This document shows positions 9,561 through 20,339 of a DNA stretch of 64,000 nucleotides, piece by piece. Made by a program: the position numbers and the translations under genes. This DNA is from Gordionus sp. m RMFG-2023 (Eukaryota > Nematomorpha > Gordioida > Chordodea > Parachordodidae): the NCBI RefSeq assembly GCF_954871325.1, contig NC_088775.1:37611561-37675560 (forward strand). Direction: 5' to 3'. The stretch's first letter is position 1. Every line of letters starts with the position of its first letter. The notes beneath the pieces were generated by a model that made no database searches, was not told where the DNA came from, and saw nothing but the letters and a program-made list of their open reading frames with translations.

Positions 9561-11499
9561 TATATCATCAATTTCATTCCACCAGAAATTATGATTCTCA
9601 TAATTGTGTCTGTCATCAATTTGTTCCTTTATAAATTATGATTCTCACAATTATGTCTATCATCAATTTTAAAACACAAAATATGATTCTATAATTTTAG
9701 TACAACTTGTTTTAAAAAGAACGTACTTTTTATATTACCATTATATATCACTATCTTACACTAAAATTCTTTTTTAAAAACATCTTGAATTCTCCTACTT
9801 TTTACATTTTACACTCTTGTAACTAGTCTTATTTTAATCAAAAAAAGTCTTTTTCTCTTCCGAAGTATTTCGTATCCATATCATTATTAAAAAAATTATT
9901 TCTCATTTTGCACGATATTTTCTTATATCTAAAACCGATTAAAACAATTTAAAATAAATTTTATCATTTCTTTTTTAGTATTTCCCTATTCTCCTCTTGT
10001 CTTTCTTTTTACTATTATTAGAATAACGTTGCCTAATTGACTAATATCTTATTAATGATTCAAAAAAAATAAAAATCCAATCTCTAAATGAGCTCGATTG
10101 CCGCATAAATTTTCTAATGTCGAAAGCCGTTTCTCTTATGAAGATTTTTGGTTAATCAACAACCTAACATTCCTATATCAAATCCTTAAGGCTGTTTTAT
10201 CTCTCGCAGACCTTAAAATAAAAGTTAAACGTAAATCTTCAATAAGAATTCAATTACAAAATCAACCATTTTCTAACAATAAATTTATTCGCCGAATTTT
10301 TAAATTATTATATCTTAGCAAACTATTAGTTTAATTTTAATCTTCTCAATTTATTTTTCTTTTTCTTTGTCTTAGTTATTTCTAGTGATCAATTTATAAT
10401 AATTCTAAAATCTAAAATATCATAGTCTCTATTAGTTTCAAAATTCAAATGGTTTTTAGTTTACCAGTAACTTCTAAATATAAAATTCCTAATTATCACC
10501 TTTAAATAACTAAACACAAACTTCTTTATATCTTATCTACTATGAATGCTACCTTTATAATACTTTGTTTTTAATTTTAGATATTTTATTCCTACATAAT
10601 TTTGTAACATAATCTTATCAAAATAATTTTTCTTTTTTAATCTACATCTTTAAAAATAAATCTAAATCTCTTTTTTATCCAATTTTTATTTAAAAGATAA
10701 ATTTTCTTCTTTTTAGAATACTTCTCTAAATATTTTTCCTACTTTTATTTACATATTTTTCTTACGTTCTTCTGGAATTTCTTTTATGTATTAGAATTTG
10801 ACACGTCTCCTTGTCCCACTGTATACATTGATTTGCATTAGACTGAAAAGGAGAACCTGGTTTTATTTGTCTAACAAATCCTCTCTCCAGCATCACTGTC
10901 ACAGGTGAGTGATTATTTGGCATTGGGAGCTTAGAACCTAAATATATAAAATAGAAATAAAATATATACTAAAATTATAGTTTTGAATCCTTTATTAAAT
11001 ACTAATACAAAAAATTAATTATAAATTATATAAATTAATATAAAGATAAAACATAACCAAAAAAAATAAAAAATAAAAATGTAAAGGTATAAAATACTAA
11101 AAATTATATTCGAAAAATTAAATGAAAGTAAAAAAATTAAAAAAAGTAAAAAGTGGAAGTAAAAAAAAATTAAAAAAATCGAAGTCCTTTAAATTATAAA
11201 AATTGTGTGTTTATATAAAATTAACATCATCCGATTATAACATAAAATTTCGTCTCATTATAATGAACTTTACCTCATTATTCAAAAATTTATATAAACA
11301 AAACTAAATAACTTTAAAACCATTATAATATAATACTCGTCTTGTTAACAATATACATATTCAAATTCAATTTTATATAAAAAATTATTTTTCGTAAATA
11401 TTCAAATTTATAAGCAAATCGAAAATATACAATCACAACAATAAATAAAATAAATTATTTTAATAAAAAAAATAAATAATAATAGGCCGCGTTATATTT

Positions 11500-11837
11500 A
11501 GTGAAATAGTTTTTGCTATATTGTCTTCGCGATTTATGTTTAGCGATATTGACTTCGCTATAAAATTTTCGCGATTATTGATTCGCGATAAAAATTTCGC
11601 TCTAATGTATTCGCTTTAAAGGCTTCGCGATAAGAGTTTCATTATAAAAAATTCGCGATATTTGTTTCGCTATATTGTTTTCGCGGAAAAGTATTCGCTA
11701 TCGCAATAAAAGTTTCGCTATAAAATTCATTCGCGATAAATGACATTCGCGATAAACGACATTCGCGATAAACGACATTCGCGATAAAAGATTCACGAAA
11801 GGGTTTCGCGATAAAAGTTTCGCTGAATTGACATGGA
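11500..11837 (-). repeat. Right TIR array (inverted TTCGCGATAAA units)
   Basis: The reverse complement of the left array design, ending GTTTCGCTGAATTGAC before the 9-bp duplication. Three nearly identical consecutive copies of 'attcgcgataaacgac' near 11740-11790 suggest recent unit amplification. Confidence 0.8.
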
Positions 11838-12087
11838 ACCCTTTAAAACTTACTAAGATAATCCTTTAATTTATGTAAGTAGACTCTGCTAAATAAATCA
11901 GAACCAATCAATGATGAATAAATCAAATGAGTTAATAGTAGATAATCCAATTTTACTCATAGAGAAATGTTTCAATTTTTTATTTGAAAACATTTTAATA
12001 TTTAATTTATGAATTGCAAAATTTAAATTATGCACATGATATTTTATTTTCCTTATTATATTGAATATATTAACAGATAAATAATTT

Positions 12088-12727
12088 TTATAGAATTAAT
12101 AAATTTGAAATAATTTGCAATGAATGTTTAAATAGGTCTTCTACAATGACTTCTAGTTTTCTTAATGATTCTTGGTCCTTCAAGTTAGCAGCATATGCAT
12201 GCTGGATAAAGATATCATATCCATTTATAACTTTACTTTTGTTAGGTAAATAATCAGGTTTGGATATCTCTTTTATAAAAAAATTCAAGTAATCACTTTC
12301 TTCACTATGATAAATTTTTAGAAAATTAAATAAATCTTATTTATAAAAAAAAAGAAGCTTTCCAAGATAGGCGATTCATTGCATATTGTGTGAAATTAAC
12401 ATTTTGTCTTTTTTTAAAATCACTTGGTAGAACTATCTCATTAAATATTTTTGCTGTAAATTCTATCTTTTTCTAACAAGAGCTTTCAAGATTAAATTTG
12501 GGCTCCGTATCTGTAGCCAAAATTAATAATGCTGACTCTAATCGGAAAGCTAATTTTTTGTGAGATGACAAACTTACGCCAAATGGCCTATTAGCAGCGT
12601 CTACATGGCAGAAAATTTGATGGAGGCAAACCCCCGTACAAAATCTACCCTTACATTCTAAAAAAAATTCGCCAAACCACAATGCTATATTGATATTAAT
12701 AAAAAGAATCTTATAATAAGCTACCAT
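12088..12727 (-). pseudogene. Unidentified coding fossil
   Basis: Several - strand pieces read like protein. 12727-12473 gives an 84-residue frame containing 'HVDAANRPFGVSLSSHKK' and 'AFRLESALLILATDTEPK'. Immediately downstream another frame reads 'IEFTAKIFNEIVLPSDFKKR'. Near 12288-12088 lies 'NKSKVINGYDIFIQHAYAAN'. I do not recognise the family. The short motif 'ctaataggccatttggcgtaagttt' recurs at 24640-24664, so this is probably part of a repeated element rather than a single-copy gene. Frames are interrupted. Confidence 0.4.
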
Positions 12728-12783
12728 TTATAATCTCACAACAAAATTTTTATCATGCCTATTTAGGCTAGAAAAATCAATTA

Positions 12784-12828
12784 AATCTCTAAATCTTGCT
12801 CATAATCAATGAGCAAGATTTAGAGATT
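12784..12828. other. Perfect 20-bp palindrome
   Basis: Arms of 20 bp (AATCTCTAAATCTTGCTCAT and its exact complement) flank a 5-nt loop (aatca). It could be a fold-back footprint or a recent inversion; no transcription feature is attached to it. From 12830 to 13510 I see nothing else recognisable. Confidence 0.7.
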
Positions 12829-13514
12829 AAAAATCTGTCTGGGCCACTCCATTGGGATTGATCATTGAAATAAGAAAAATAAAATCTGGGAATTTTCAAT
12901 AACTTTCGATGTTTATTTTAAAATATTAAATGATTTATTATATTCTTGCTAAATTAATCATATATGTTAACCTCTATACTTTTAGAAAATTAACAAATAA
13001 GAATAATAATAATATATTTTACGTGCGAAATTGTAAGATATTATGGTAAAAAAATAAGAAGAAAAAATTTCGTTTTTTATTATTTGTTAAGAGGCAGATC
13101 AATCGTATCAATTATTGAATTTAAAGTGTATAATTGAAAAAAAAACTACCACCCACCCCACCCAAAAAAAAATGCCAATATATTTTAGAGACTGTCTCCA
13201 ACACACCCCGGCGATGTAGACACTGCCTAGAAATAAAAACTACATTTTTTTTATTTATACGCATTTTCCGAGTTGATAAAAAGTTTCTAAGTTAAATTAC
13301 GAAGTTAAATGATTTCTCACTTGATTTGAACATTTGTTTTCCATTATAATTTACTTGTATAAAAGCAAAATTCAACTAAGCCTGGCAAATATAGTGCTAT
13401 ATTGGTAATATTTATTGAATTATATTTTAACAAAATAAATATGTAGACAAAAACCTGGAATAAATTAATATATTTAAAAATTTATGGGAGATTAATTATC
13501 AATTTCATATTTAG

Positions 13515-15433
13515 AATCTTAAATCCCCCCCCCCCCCCCAAAGCCAAAAAATGCAGATGCCTGGTATATTTTTCAAAAAATTATTGTTTGTATTAATTTA
13601 TATTTGTTAATATTTATTCGTATCTCATATTAAATATATATTTTAATTTTATTACATTTATTATCACATTCATAAGTTATTTTATCAATTAATTTCGATT
13701 TCAAGTTTTCCGGAGTAATATTTACTTATTATTTTCAAATTTTTAGTGGCGTATTATTTATCTACCATTTTCAAATTTCTAATCAAATAATAATTATTTC
13801 TGAAACTTCTGGTCCAACAGGGAAAAAGAAATTGCAACCTTGTCCAACGAGATAGAGCCTCTTCCATCAAGCACTAACAGCTATTAAGGAGTTAGAAGAG
13901 CCAATTATTTGCTATTACTGAAATATCACAATGGCCTGAAAGAAATATTTCGTCAGAAGCAAGAAAATTATTGGATTCAATGCTTATTCCAAATTTTATT
14001 TCTCATTAGAATGTATTATTAAATTATACAATTATTTTAAGTATTACATTTCAAAAATATGACATTGACTTGATTAAGAAGATGAGAATGCGGAGAGCAT
14101 TTTATCAGAACTCAAGGAAATTAGGGCTAATGTTGATGAAGAATTTCATATTTTATATTTTATTGTTGAGTCAAAAGCAGAGCTATACGTGTTTAATATT
14201 TGTCTCCCTCGACTTGTAGCAAGGCAAGCTCATCGTTAAAACATGAATATAGGATCAGTAAAAGAGTATATCTTAGATGCAGATACATTTATAACCCAAA
14301 TAAATGAATTTTTAATTCATCATGCAGCACTTACTAATCTGAAAATATTACTTCCACAAAAGCCTTCCCAACCTTTTTCAGATGGTGATAGAAAAAAAAA
14401 TACTTGTTAGATTTTTATTATGAAGATGTTAAAGTATCTTATGATGCCTTACTAGCTGAATAACTATGTTTATAAGATTGACTATAGTTGATATAGTCCC
14501 AAAAATGCTATGGATGCTCTGCATTATTTCAAACACATTTTAGATTAAATTCCCAATGTATTAAAAGAACTCTTCCCATTAGTAAACTAATAAGAGAACA
14601 CTCTTTTTTAAGCAGAATAATAGAGGCCTGTAGAAGTATCATTTGCAGGGCACGGCCCGGATTTTTTTTAAAGATTTTTTACGGCTCGGCCTGGGTTTTT
14701 TTAAAAAATTTTCAGGCCCGGCCCGGTTTTTTTAAAAAAATTTTAGGCCCGGCTCGGCTTTTTTTTTAAAATTTTCAGGCTCGGCCCGGCTTTTTTTAAA
14801 ATAAAATTTCCAGGCCCGGCCCGGTTTTTTTAAAATAAATTATATTTATTTTTGATTTTTATAGCTAGTAATAACGATTTTAAATATAGGCTGTTTTAAA
14901 AAATACAGCCCGGCCTGGGTGTTTTTTTTAAATAATTCAGGTCCGGCCTGGGGGTTTTTTTAAAAAAAATTCGGGCCGGCCCGGGTATATTTAAAAAATT
15001 AAAATACTGTCCGGCCCAGAGGCCGGGCCAGCAGGTCTCTGAAAAATATACCAAGAAGTACAACATGTGGAAGTAGATTGAAAGGTTTGGATTTTTTGAA
15101 TATTCATAGGCATTTGACGACAAGCAAGGATGAGATAATTGAAAAATTAGCTCAATCCCAACGAAGATTGGATTTTACATTGTAAATATATAACATACAA
15201 AATACAATTATTCCTAAGAAACTTTTTGTGTAAAGGCTCAAAAAATTCAAATTTCTATTTTGGGTCATTTAAGTGATTCTTTACATATAAATTTTTTATA
15301 ATTCACATTAATTTAAAATTGTGTATTAGGAATAGTTTAAATTTATGCTTGATATTTTTAAAAACAATAATATTTCTTAAAAAAATTTATTATCCCCCCC
15401 CCCCCCCAGACCAAATTCCTGCGTACGCGCCTG
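13515..15433 (+). mobile_element. hAT element fossil with degenerate transposase
   Basis: The right end CAGGCGCGTACGCAGGAATT (complement, ending 15433) is hAT-like; a poly-C tract lies inside each end (13527 and 15395). The + strand around 14090-14300 reads 'ANVDEEFHILYFIVESKAEL' and 'NICLPRLVARQAHR', matching the family pattern PRxxxRQxHR in hAT transposases of the ZMYM-like group. 14300-14345 continues 'EFLIHHAALTNLKILLP'. The C-terminal dimerisation part follows at 15060-15185 ('RLKGLDFLNIHRHLTTSKDE'). Stops and shifts interrupt the frame. The left end is uncertain. Confidence 0.7.
14645..15040. repeat. GC-rich CCCGGCCCGG / poly-T array inside hAT fossil
   Basis: About ten alternating units of 'ggcccggcccgg' and T-rich tracts, in one orientation on the left and in the opposite orientation on the right (after 14890), so the block is roughly palindromic. 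It separates the body of the decayed hAT transposase from its C-terminal part, indicating insertion into that element. It is probably a small non-autonomous element with GC-rich ends. Confidence 0.55.
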
Positions 15434-15774
15434 ATCTTACTGCATGTCTTATATTTATACAATATCTTCATACTTTTGGATTGTAGAGATTAAATTGATT
15501 GAATAATATAGATAAATTAAAAACTACAATGAAATAATATATTTAACAAACTTAATCAAATATAATGAATAATAATGTTTTGGTAACTATATCCCCTTAA
15601 CCATATCTTGTATATAAGTTATTATTCTTTTATATTAACATTATTATTTTAAGGTCTAAGGATATCTATTACCATCTTTTCAATAGATGTTAATCATTTT
15701 TTTAAATTTTGGTCACTCCAATAATAGTTGTTAATTTTTTAAAGATAATTTTTGTTATATAAAATAAAAATAAG

Positions 15775-17298
15775 ATGGCAATAATTATGAAAATTAGAAT
15801 GATTGAGAAAAAAATAAATATAAAGAATTACATTTTAAATTATAATGTGTCTTATTTTAAAGACTACTTGGATACTTTAAAGCTTTTAACTTGTGATAAC
15901 TTATTCCATAAAATTGAAATACACAACAATCCGCAAGTTTCAAATTTACAAATAATTGCTCACTTTTTTTATATATTTATTTTTATTGAATTAAATATGT
16001 TAAAATTTATAAATTATCTTTTGATATTATTTTTTTTAATAAAATCAGGCCAGGCCAAAGCCCTCATAATTAGTTAGGATCACGGTCCGGTCTTTAATCC
16101 GGACTGGATCGATACCCTCGGACCGGACCGGACCGGATTACGGTCCTTAGGAAAAAGATCGATCCAGACCGTGGTCCTAAATAAAAACATATTTTTTTAG
16201 CCTAATTTAATTTGTTTTATCATTTTATTAAATATAAGAGTATTATATAAACAATAAAATTTATCCAATGATATTGGAGAAAGTGATTTTGTGCTTGTGG
16301 AGGGCATATTAAAATTAAGAGTAGATTATGTTTTTGAGATATTTTCATTTTCATCATTAGAAGTATGTTTTATCAGATGTCTGCTTAAGGTACCTATTTA
16401 TTTTATTAAGAATAATGTTAAGTTATTTTGACAATGAATTATTCAGACAGTTTCTTAAGAAAAAACTATATAAATAATAACTAAAATATTTTATTAATAA
16501 TACTGCTTATTTTGATCAATTTATTGCTTAAAAAAATATAAACAATTGTTATATAGAGATAACGGTGGTGAAAGATAACGGTGGTGTTTTTTTATTTATA
16601 ATAAATTTATTCTAAAACTAAAAATGATACTCAAAATAAATATAAAATAAGGTATATATATATGTATTATAAAAAAACAATTTAAACGAAATACATGGTT
16701 AAAGGCTAACATGTTTAAAATAGAAGCAATTTAAGTTAAATAAATTTAAAAAGTCAATCTCGATTAACAACAATTATTTTGTTACTTGTTGCTGACGATA
16801 CATTAATTTTAGTACTGCAGTGAACACATACTCTATTTTTTTATTGAGAATTTAAGTAAAATGTTTCTTGGACTAACTTATGGGTTTCATATTGTAAAAT
16901 AAAAATTAACAAAATCTAAAAAAATATCATAAAATAAAATATACAAAAAAATTATATTAATTGAATATTAAAGCAAACTTAAATAATAATATAAGACCGG
17001 TCCGGACCGCTGTCTGGATCTTAAAAAATAAAAAGACCGGCCAGACAATCGGTCAGGTCCCGGTCTAAGACCGATAGAACTGGACCGTTGACCTTCACTA
17101 CCCATAATGTTTAATTCATTTACCAAAATATATATAATTTTAAAAACTTATGAAGCATTTGGAGAATATTTATACCAATTCCTAACATACTTATTAAGAT
17201 TTTCTTATTATTTTTCAGAGTTTCTAGTTAGGTGGTCCATTCCTTTGTTTGAATCAGACATAGTACTAGATTTGGCTACATTTCTAGATAAAAACTGA
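15775..17298 (+). pseudogene. Small ORF with possible signal peptide, split by hAT insertion
   Basis: The left part (15775-16070) ends in a hydrophobic stretch beginning at the Met at 15994 (MLKFINYLLILFFLIKSGQA), which looks like a signal peptide with a possible cut after GQA or AKA. The right part (17107-17298, 63 codons, ending 'LDLATFLDKN') is in the same frame once the 1030-bp insertion and its duplicated 8 bp are discounted. No family is recognised; the protein is AT-codon rich and partly hydrophobic. It may be a small secreted protein, or a chance frame; the frame agreement across the insertion argues mildly for a real gene. Confidence 0.4.
16071..17100. mobile_element. hAT-type non-autonomous element
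   Basis: The ends are TAGTTAGGATCACGGTCC and, inverted, TAGTGAAGGTCAACGGTCC. Flanks are an 8-bp duplication, CTCATAAT (16063-16070) and CCCATAAT (17101-17108), one mismatch. Both ends are GC-rich with repeated GGACCGGACC motifs; the middle is AT-rich and non-coding. Eight-bp duplications and TAG starts fit hAT. Confidence 0.75.
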
Positions 17299-17299
17299 C

Positions 17300-17825
17300 T
17301 TACACATGTCCCTAATTTTTTTTAAAATTACTACAAACTGGTCAAATTTATGTATTTTGGCAAATTTTTGTCTTTAAATGATATTCATGTTATATACTAA
17401 ATTTTTAATATAGTCATTTTGGAGTGGATGATTTAAAAAAGGATTAATTCAGATTTCAAAAAAATTTCCAAATTTATTTTTAAAATGTCGGAAAATTTGT
17501 ATAAGCAATAGAAATTCATCTAAATTAAACATAATAATTGGTATAATTATCTGGTGTTTTAATGAAATGTATATAAAAATGAGCATGATTAAAAAAGATA
17601 TCTTTATATGTAATTGTTGAATATGTTGATAGATGTTATTATATTATTTATTTTGGCAATTGATTTATTTTTTTATATATCAATTTGTATTTAAATTTAA
17701 TCGGTCAAAATTTTATATTAACATTTTTTTATATACATCAATTTTTAGTTATTTTTTTATTATTGTTTAAAAAAAAGATATAAAGGGATAAAAAAAAATG
17801 TAATTGAAAAGAATGATAAACATAG
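17300..17825. other. No recognisable features
   Basis: AT-rich DNA between the split reading frame and the mitochondrial insertion; no conserved frame or repeat terminus seen. Confidence 0.5.
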
Positions 17826-17829
17826 GATG

Positions 17830-18512
17830 GAAAATCCTATGAGGTTGGGAAATAGGGTCTCCCTCGACAAATATTGCAGATAGAAATCCTGAAATCATAG
17901 GAGCAAAAAGGACAAAATAGTTGGATATTGGATTTCATATAAATATTTCCCAAGAAGAAGAGAAAATGTTAATAAGATTAAATATAATAATTCTTCCCGC
18001 CCCTAAAATTATTAAAGGGATTGATAAGTTCCAGTTATAATGAGTGTCTATAAATTCTGAGAGGGGTCTACTTTCCTCAAAATTTATAGACTTTAAAATT
18101 CGAAAGGAGTATCCAACTGTTAAAAATACAGATAAAAAAATTATTGTTCATATAAAAAAATGACTACTATGATAGAATCTACTACTAGATTCTATTAACG
18201 AGTGTTCCTTAGAGAAAAATCCTATAGAGCAAGGAAAAGCTATTAATGATCAGGAAGATAAAAAGGAAGATTGTGAAGTTAATTTACTAGAATTAATAGG
18301 GTTCATTCGAGTTTCTTGAGAATTTATATTAGAATGAAATACTCTTCCTGCTCTTATAAATAAATTACTTTTAAAAATGGCATGAGACATTAAATGAGTT
18401 AAGCATAAATAAAAAAGTTTATTTACAGCAAGAATTAATAGAAGTCTTATTTGATTTATAGTTCTAAGAGCAATAATTTTTTTAATATCTTTTTCTTTTC
18501 AAGCTGAATTTT
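17830..18512 (-). pseudogene. nd5: nd5 C-terminal part (mitochondrial)
   Basis: Read with the mitochondrial code, the - strand gives 'DIKKIIALSTMNQMSLLLIL', then 'LTHLMSHAIFKSNLFMSAGS' (family form HAxFKAxLFMCAG), then 'FPCSMGFFSKEHSLME' (family form FPFLxGFYSKD). These are conserved helices of NADH dehydrogenase subunit 5, a proton-pumping antiporter-like subunit of complex I. Only about the last 220 codons are present, roughly 40% of the gene. The frame looks mostly open, but the truncation makes it a pseudogene. Confidence 0.8.
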
Positions 18513-19024
18513 AATTAAAATTAATTTGAACTTAATTTATATAAGTTAAACCTAATTAATTTTAATTAAAATTAATTATATTTAATATATAACAAACTAC
18601 AATACACATTAAAAGATTTTATCTCAATTTTATATTAACATTTTATTTATAATGGTTAACTTTACTTAAAAGAGCTCACCCCTATTAACTTCGGAGATTT
18701 ACTCACCGCATTCTAAAAGAATTATTATCATTAAGCCAGCTATAAAAGAACAAAATGAATTTCACCTTAATAAAATTTAAGTAAAAATTTGAAACTTTTT
18801 ACTTAAATTTTATTAACTATCTTCATTATCTGGGTAGTTAACAATAAACTTTTTTATTACCTTATCGTGTTGCAACAGGAAACCCTAATATATCTTTATA
18901 TTTAATCCCTTTTCAGGACCATTAAAAATTTATTTTATCAAAAATACTATAATTAAAATTTTAAAATTTTTACATAATTCACCTTTTCAGGTAAATGAAA
19001 CGCTCTATTATAGGATTATTTAAG

Positions 19025-19745
19025 CTATATGTAATAGGCCTTCTTTCAAGAGGGCCTACTTTGTTACGACTTGTCCCTCTAGGGAATGACGGGCGATATG
19101 TGTATAGTTTAGAGCCTTTTCATTAAAACACTCTTATTTTAATTACTTCTAAATCCTGAATTTTAGTGTTAACTATTTTTAAATAGTATTATATTATATA
19201 AAGTACCCCACTTAACTCTTAATATCCTAAACTTTGACTTGAAAAAATATTTTATAAAATATTTATTATTAATTTTTAAACAAAAAATATATTAAACAGC
19301 AATACATAAAGAAAAATTTAGATAAGGTCAAAAGCGTACTATCAACTCAATAAGCTAGATCCTCTAGTTGGGATAAACCACCGCCAAATTTTTTAAGTTT
19401 CAAATTTTATAATACTTAGGTATTTTTCTATTTTTTCTATAATAATAGGGTATCTAATCCTAGTCTTAAAACAAAGCTTATAAAAATCCTGGATTTTGGA
19501 TTTAATATCTTTAGGGATTCCACCACCTAAAGATATAAAATCCAGACTAATTTTTACCAAATTCAAATTAAATCTGTTTGTATAACCGCTAATGCTGGCA
19601 CAAACTTTTTAAGACTTATATTTACTAAACCTTAATTAAAAGTTGTTTAATTTATTTCACCTCCCTATTAAAATTTTAGTTTTTAATTCAGAGTATAAAT
19701 ATATAAATAATAATTTAAATTAACTTAAACTAAATTAAAACTATC
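19025..19745 (-). rRNA. rrnS: 12S rRNA (mitochondrial copy)
   Basis: On the - strand the conserved 'TGTGCCAGCATTAGCGGTTA' block lies at 19584-19603 (complement). The 3' domain near 19050-19110 carries the complement of 'GTCGTAACAAAGTAGGCCC' and of 'ACACATATCGCCCGTCATTC'. Spacing between the two fits an arthropod small-subunit rRNA of about 700 nt. Ends are approximate. It is adjacent to the control-region-like triplication. Confidence 0.85.
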
Positions 19746-20262
19746 TGCTGAAACTTATCAGCAATATAAGATTTGCAATCTAATTTTTAAATAGTTTAAA
19801 AATTTAAAAGGGGGCATATCATTAAAATTATTTTCTGGCATCCCCCTCCTTTAAGGCCTGGCGTAATTGCCTTCCAAAAATTAAAAATACATATTTTTAA
19901 TTTTTGGAAGGCAATTAATAATTCCTCTATCTGCTGAGACTTATCAGCAATATAAGATTTGCAATCTAATTTTTAAATAGTTTAAAAATTTAAAAGGGGG
20001 TATATCATTAAAATTATTTTCTGGCATCCCCCTCCTTTAAGGCCTGGCGTAATTGCCTTCCAAAAATTAAAAATACGTATTTTTAATTTTTGGAAGGCAA
20101 TTAATAATTCCTCTATCTGCTGAGACTTATCAGCAATATAAGATTTGCAATCTAATTTTTAAATAGTTTAAAAATTTAAAAGGGGGTATATCATTAAAAT
20201 TATTTTCTGGCATCCCCCTCCTTTAAGGCCTGGCGTAATTGCCTTCCAAAAATTAAAAACCG
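19741..20262. repeat. 186-bp tandem repeat, 2.8 copies (control-region-like)
   Basis: Units begin at 19741, 19926 and 20112 (CTATCTGCTGARACTTATCAGC) and are nearly identical. Each full unit ends with an extended palindrome, 'attgccttccaaaaatt' paired with 'aatttttggaaggcaat'. Such repeats are typical of arthropod mitochondrial control regions. Each unit also contains a sequence that folds as a possible - strand tRNA-Cys (loop TTGCAAA). A reverse-complement scrap of the unit (ctttaaaggagggggatgccag, complement) recurs at 21251-21270. Confidence 0.85.
19752..19800 (-). tRNA. trnC: Possible mitochondrial tRNA-Cys (in repeat unit)
   Basis: On the - strand the unit reads AAACTATT..., then an anticodon-like loop TTGCAAA (anticodon GCA) on a short AGA/TCT stem, and closes with ATAAGTTT pairing to AAACT. 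At about 50 nt it is short, as truncated mitochondrial tRNAs can be. It recurs in each of the three repeat units. Chance folding of AT-rich DNA is possible. Confidence 0.3.
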
Positions 20263-20339
20263 GTACTAGTTACTAAATAACAAAAGCTTTCTATCAAAAA
20301 GCTTATTATAGTACCTTAACTATCAAACCATTAAAATTC

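Larger units (their letters stand above)
8020..11840. mobile_element. MULE-like non-autonomous element with tandem-array TIRs
   Basis: A 3.8-kb element flanked by a perfect 9-bp direct repeat CTTTAAAAC (8011-8019 and 11841-11849), the duplication size typical of Mutator-like elements. Both ends contain GTCAATTCAGCGAAAC in inverted orientation and continue into arrays of ~15-bp units with TTTATCGCGAA cores (about 8040-8400 and 11500-11820). Inside are a minisatellite at 8800-9560 and AT-rich DNA. No transposase was recognised; the 78-codon frame at 10098-10334 has no recognisable family. The superfamily is inferred from duplication length and the similar end design of the FLYWCH MULE at 34 kb. 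Confidence 0.7.

Noticed and set aside
10098-10334. 78-codon frame as a gene
   Set aside because: No family resemblance, composition typical of AT-rich non-coding DNA, and located inside a non-autonomous element.
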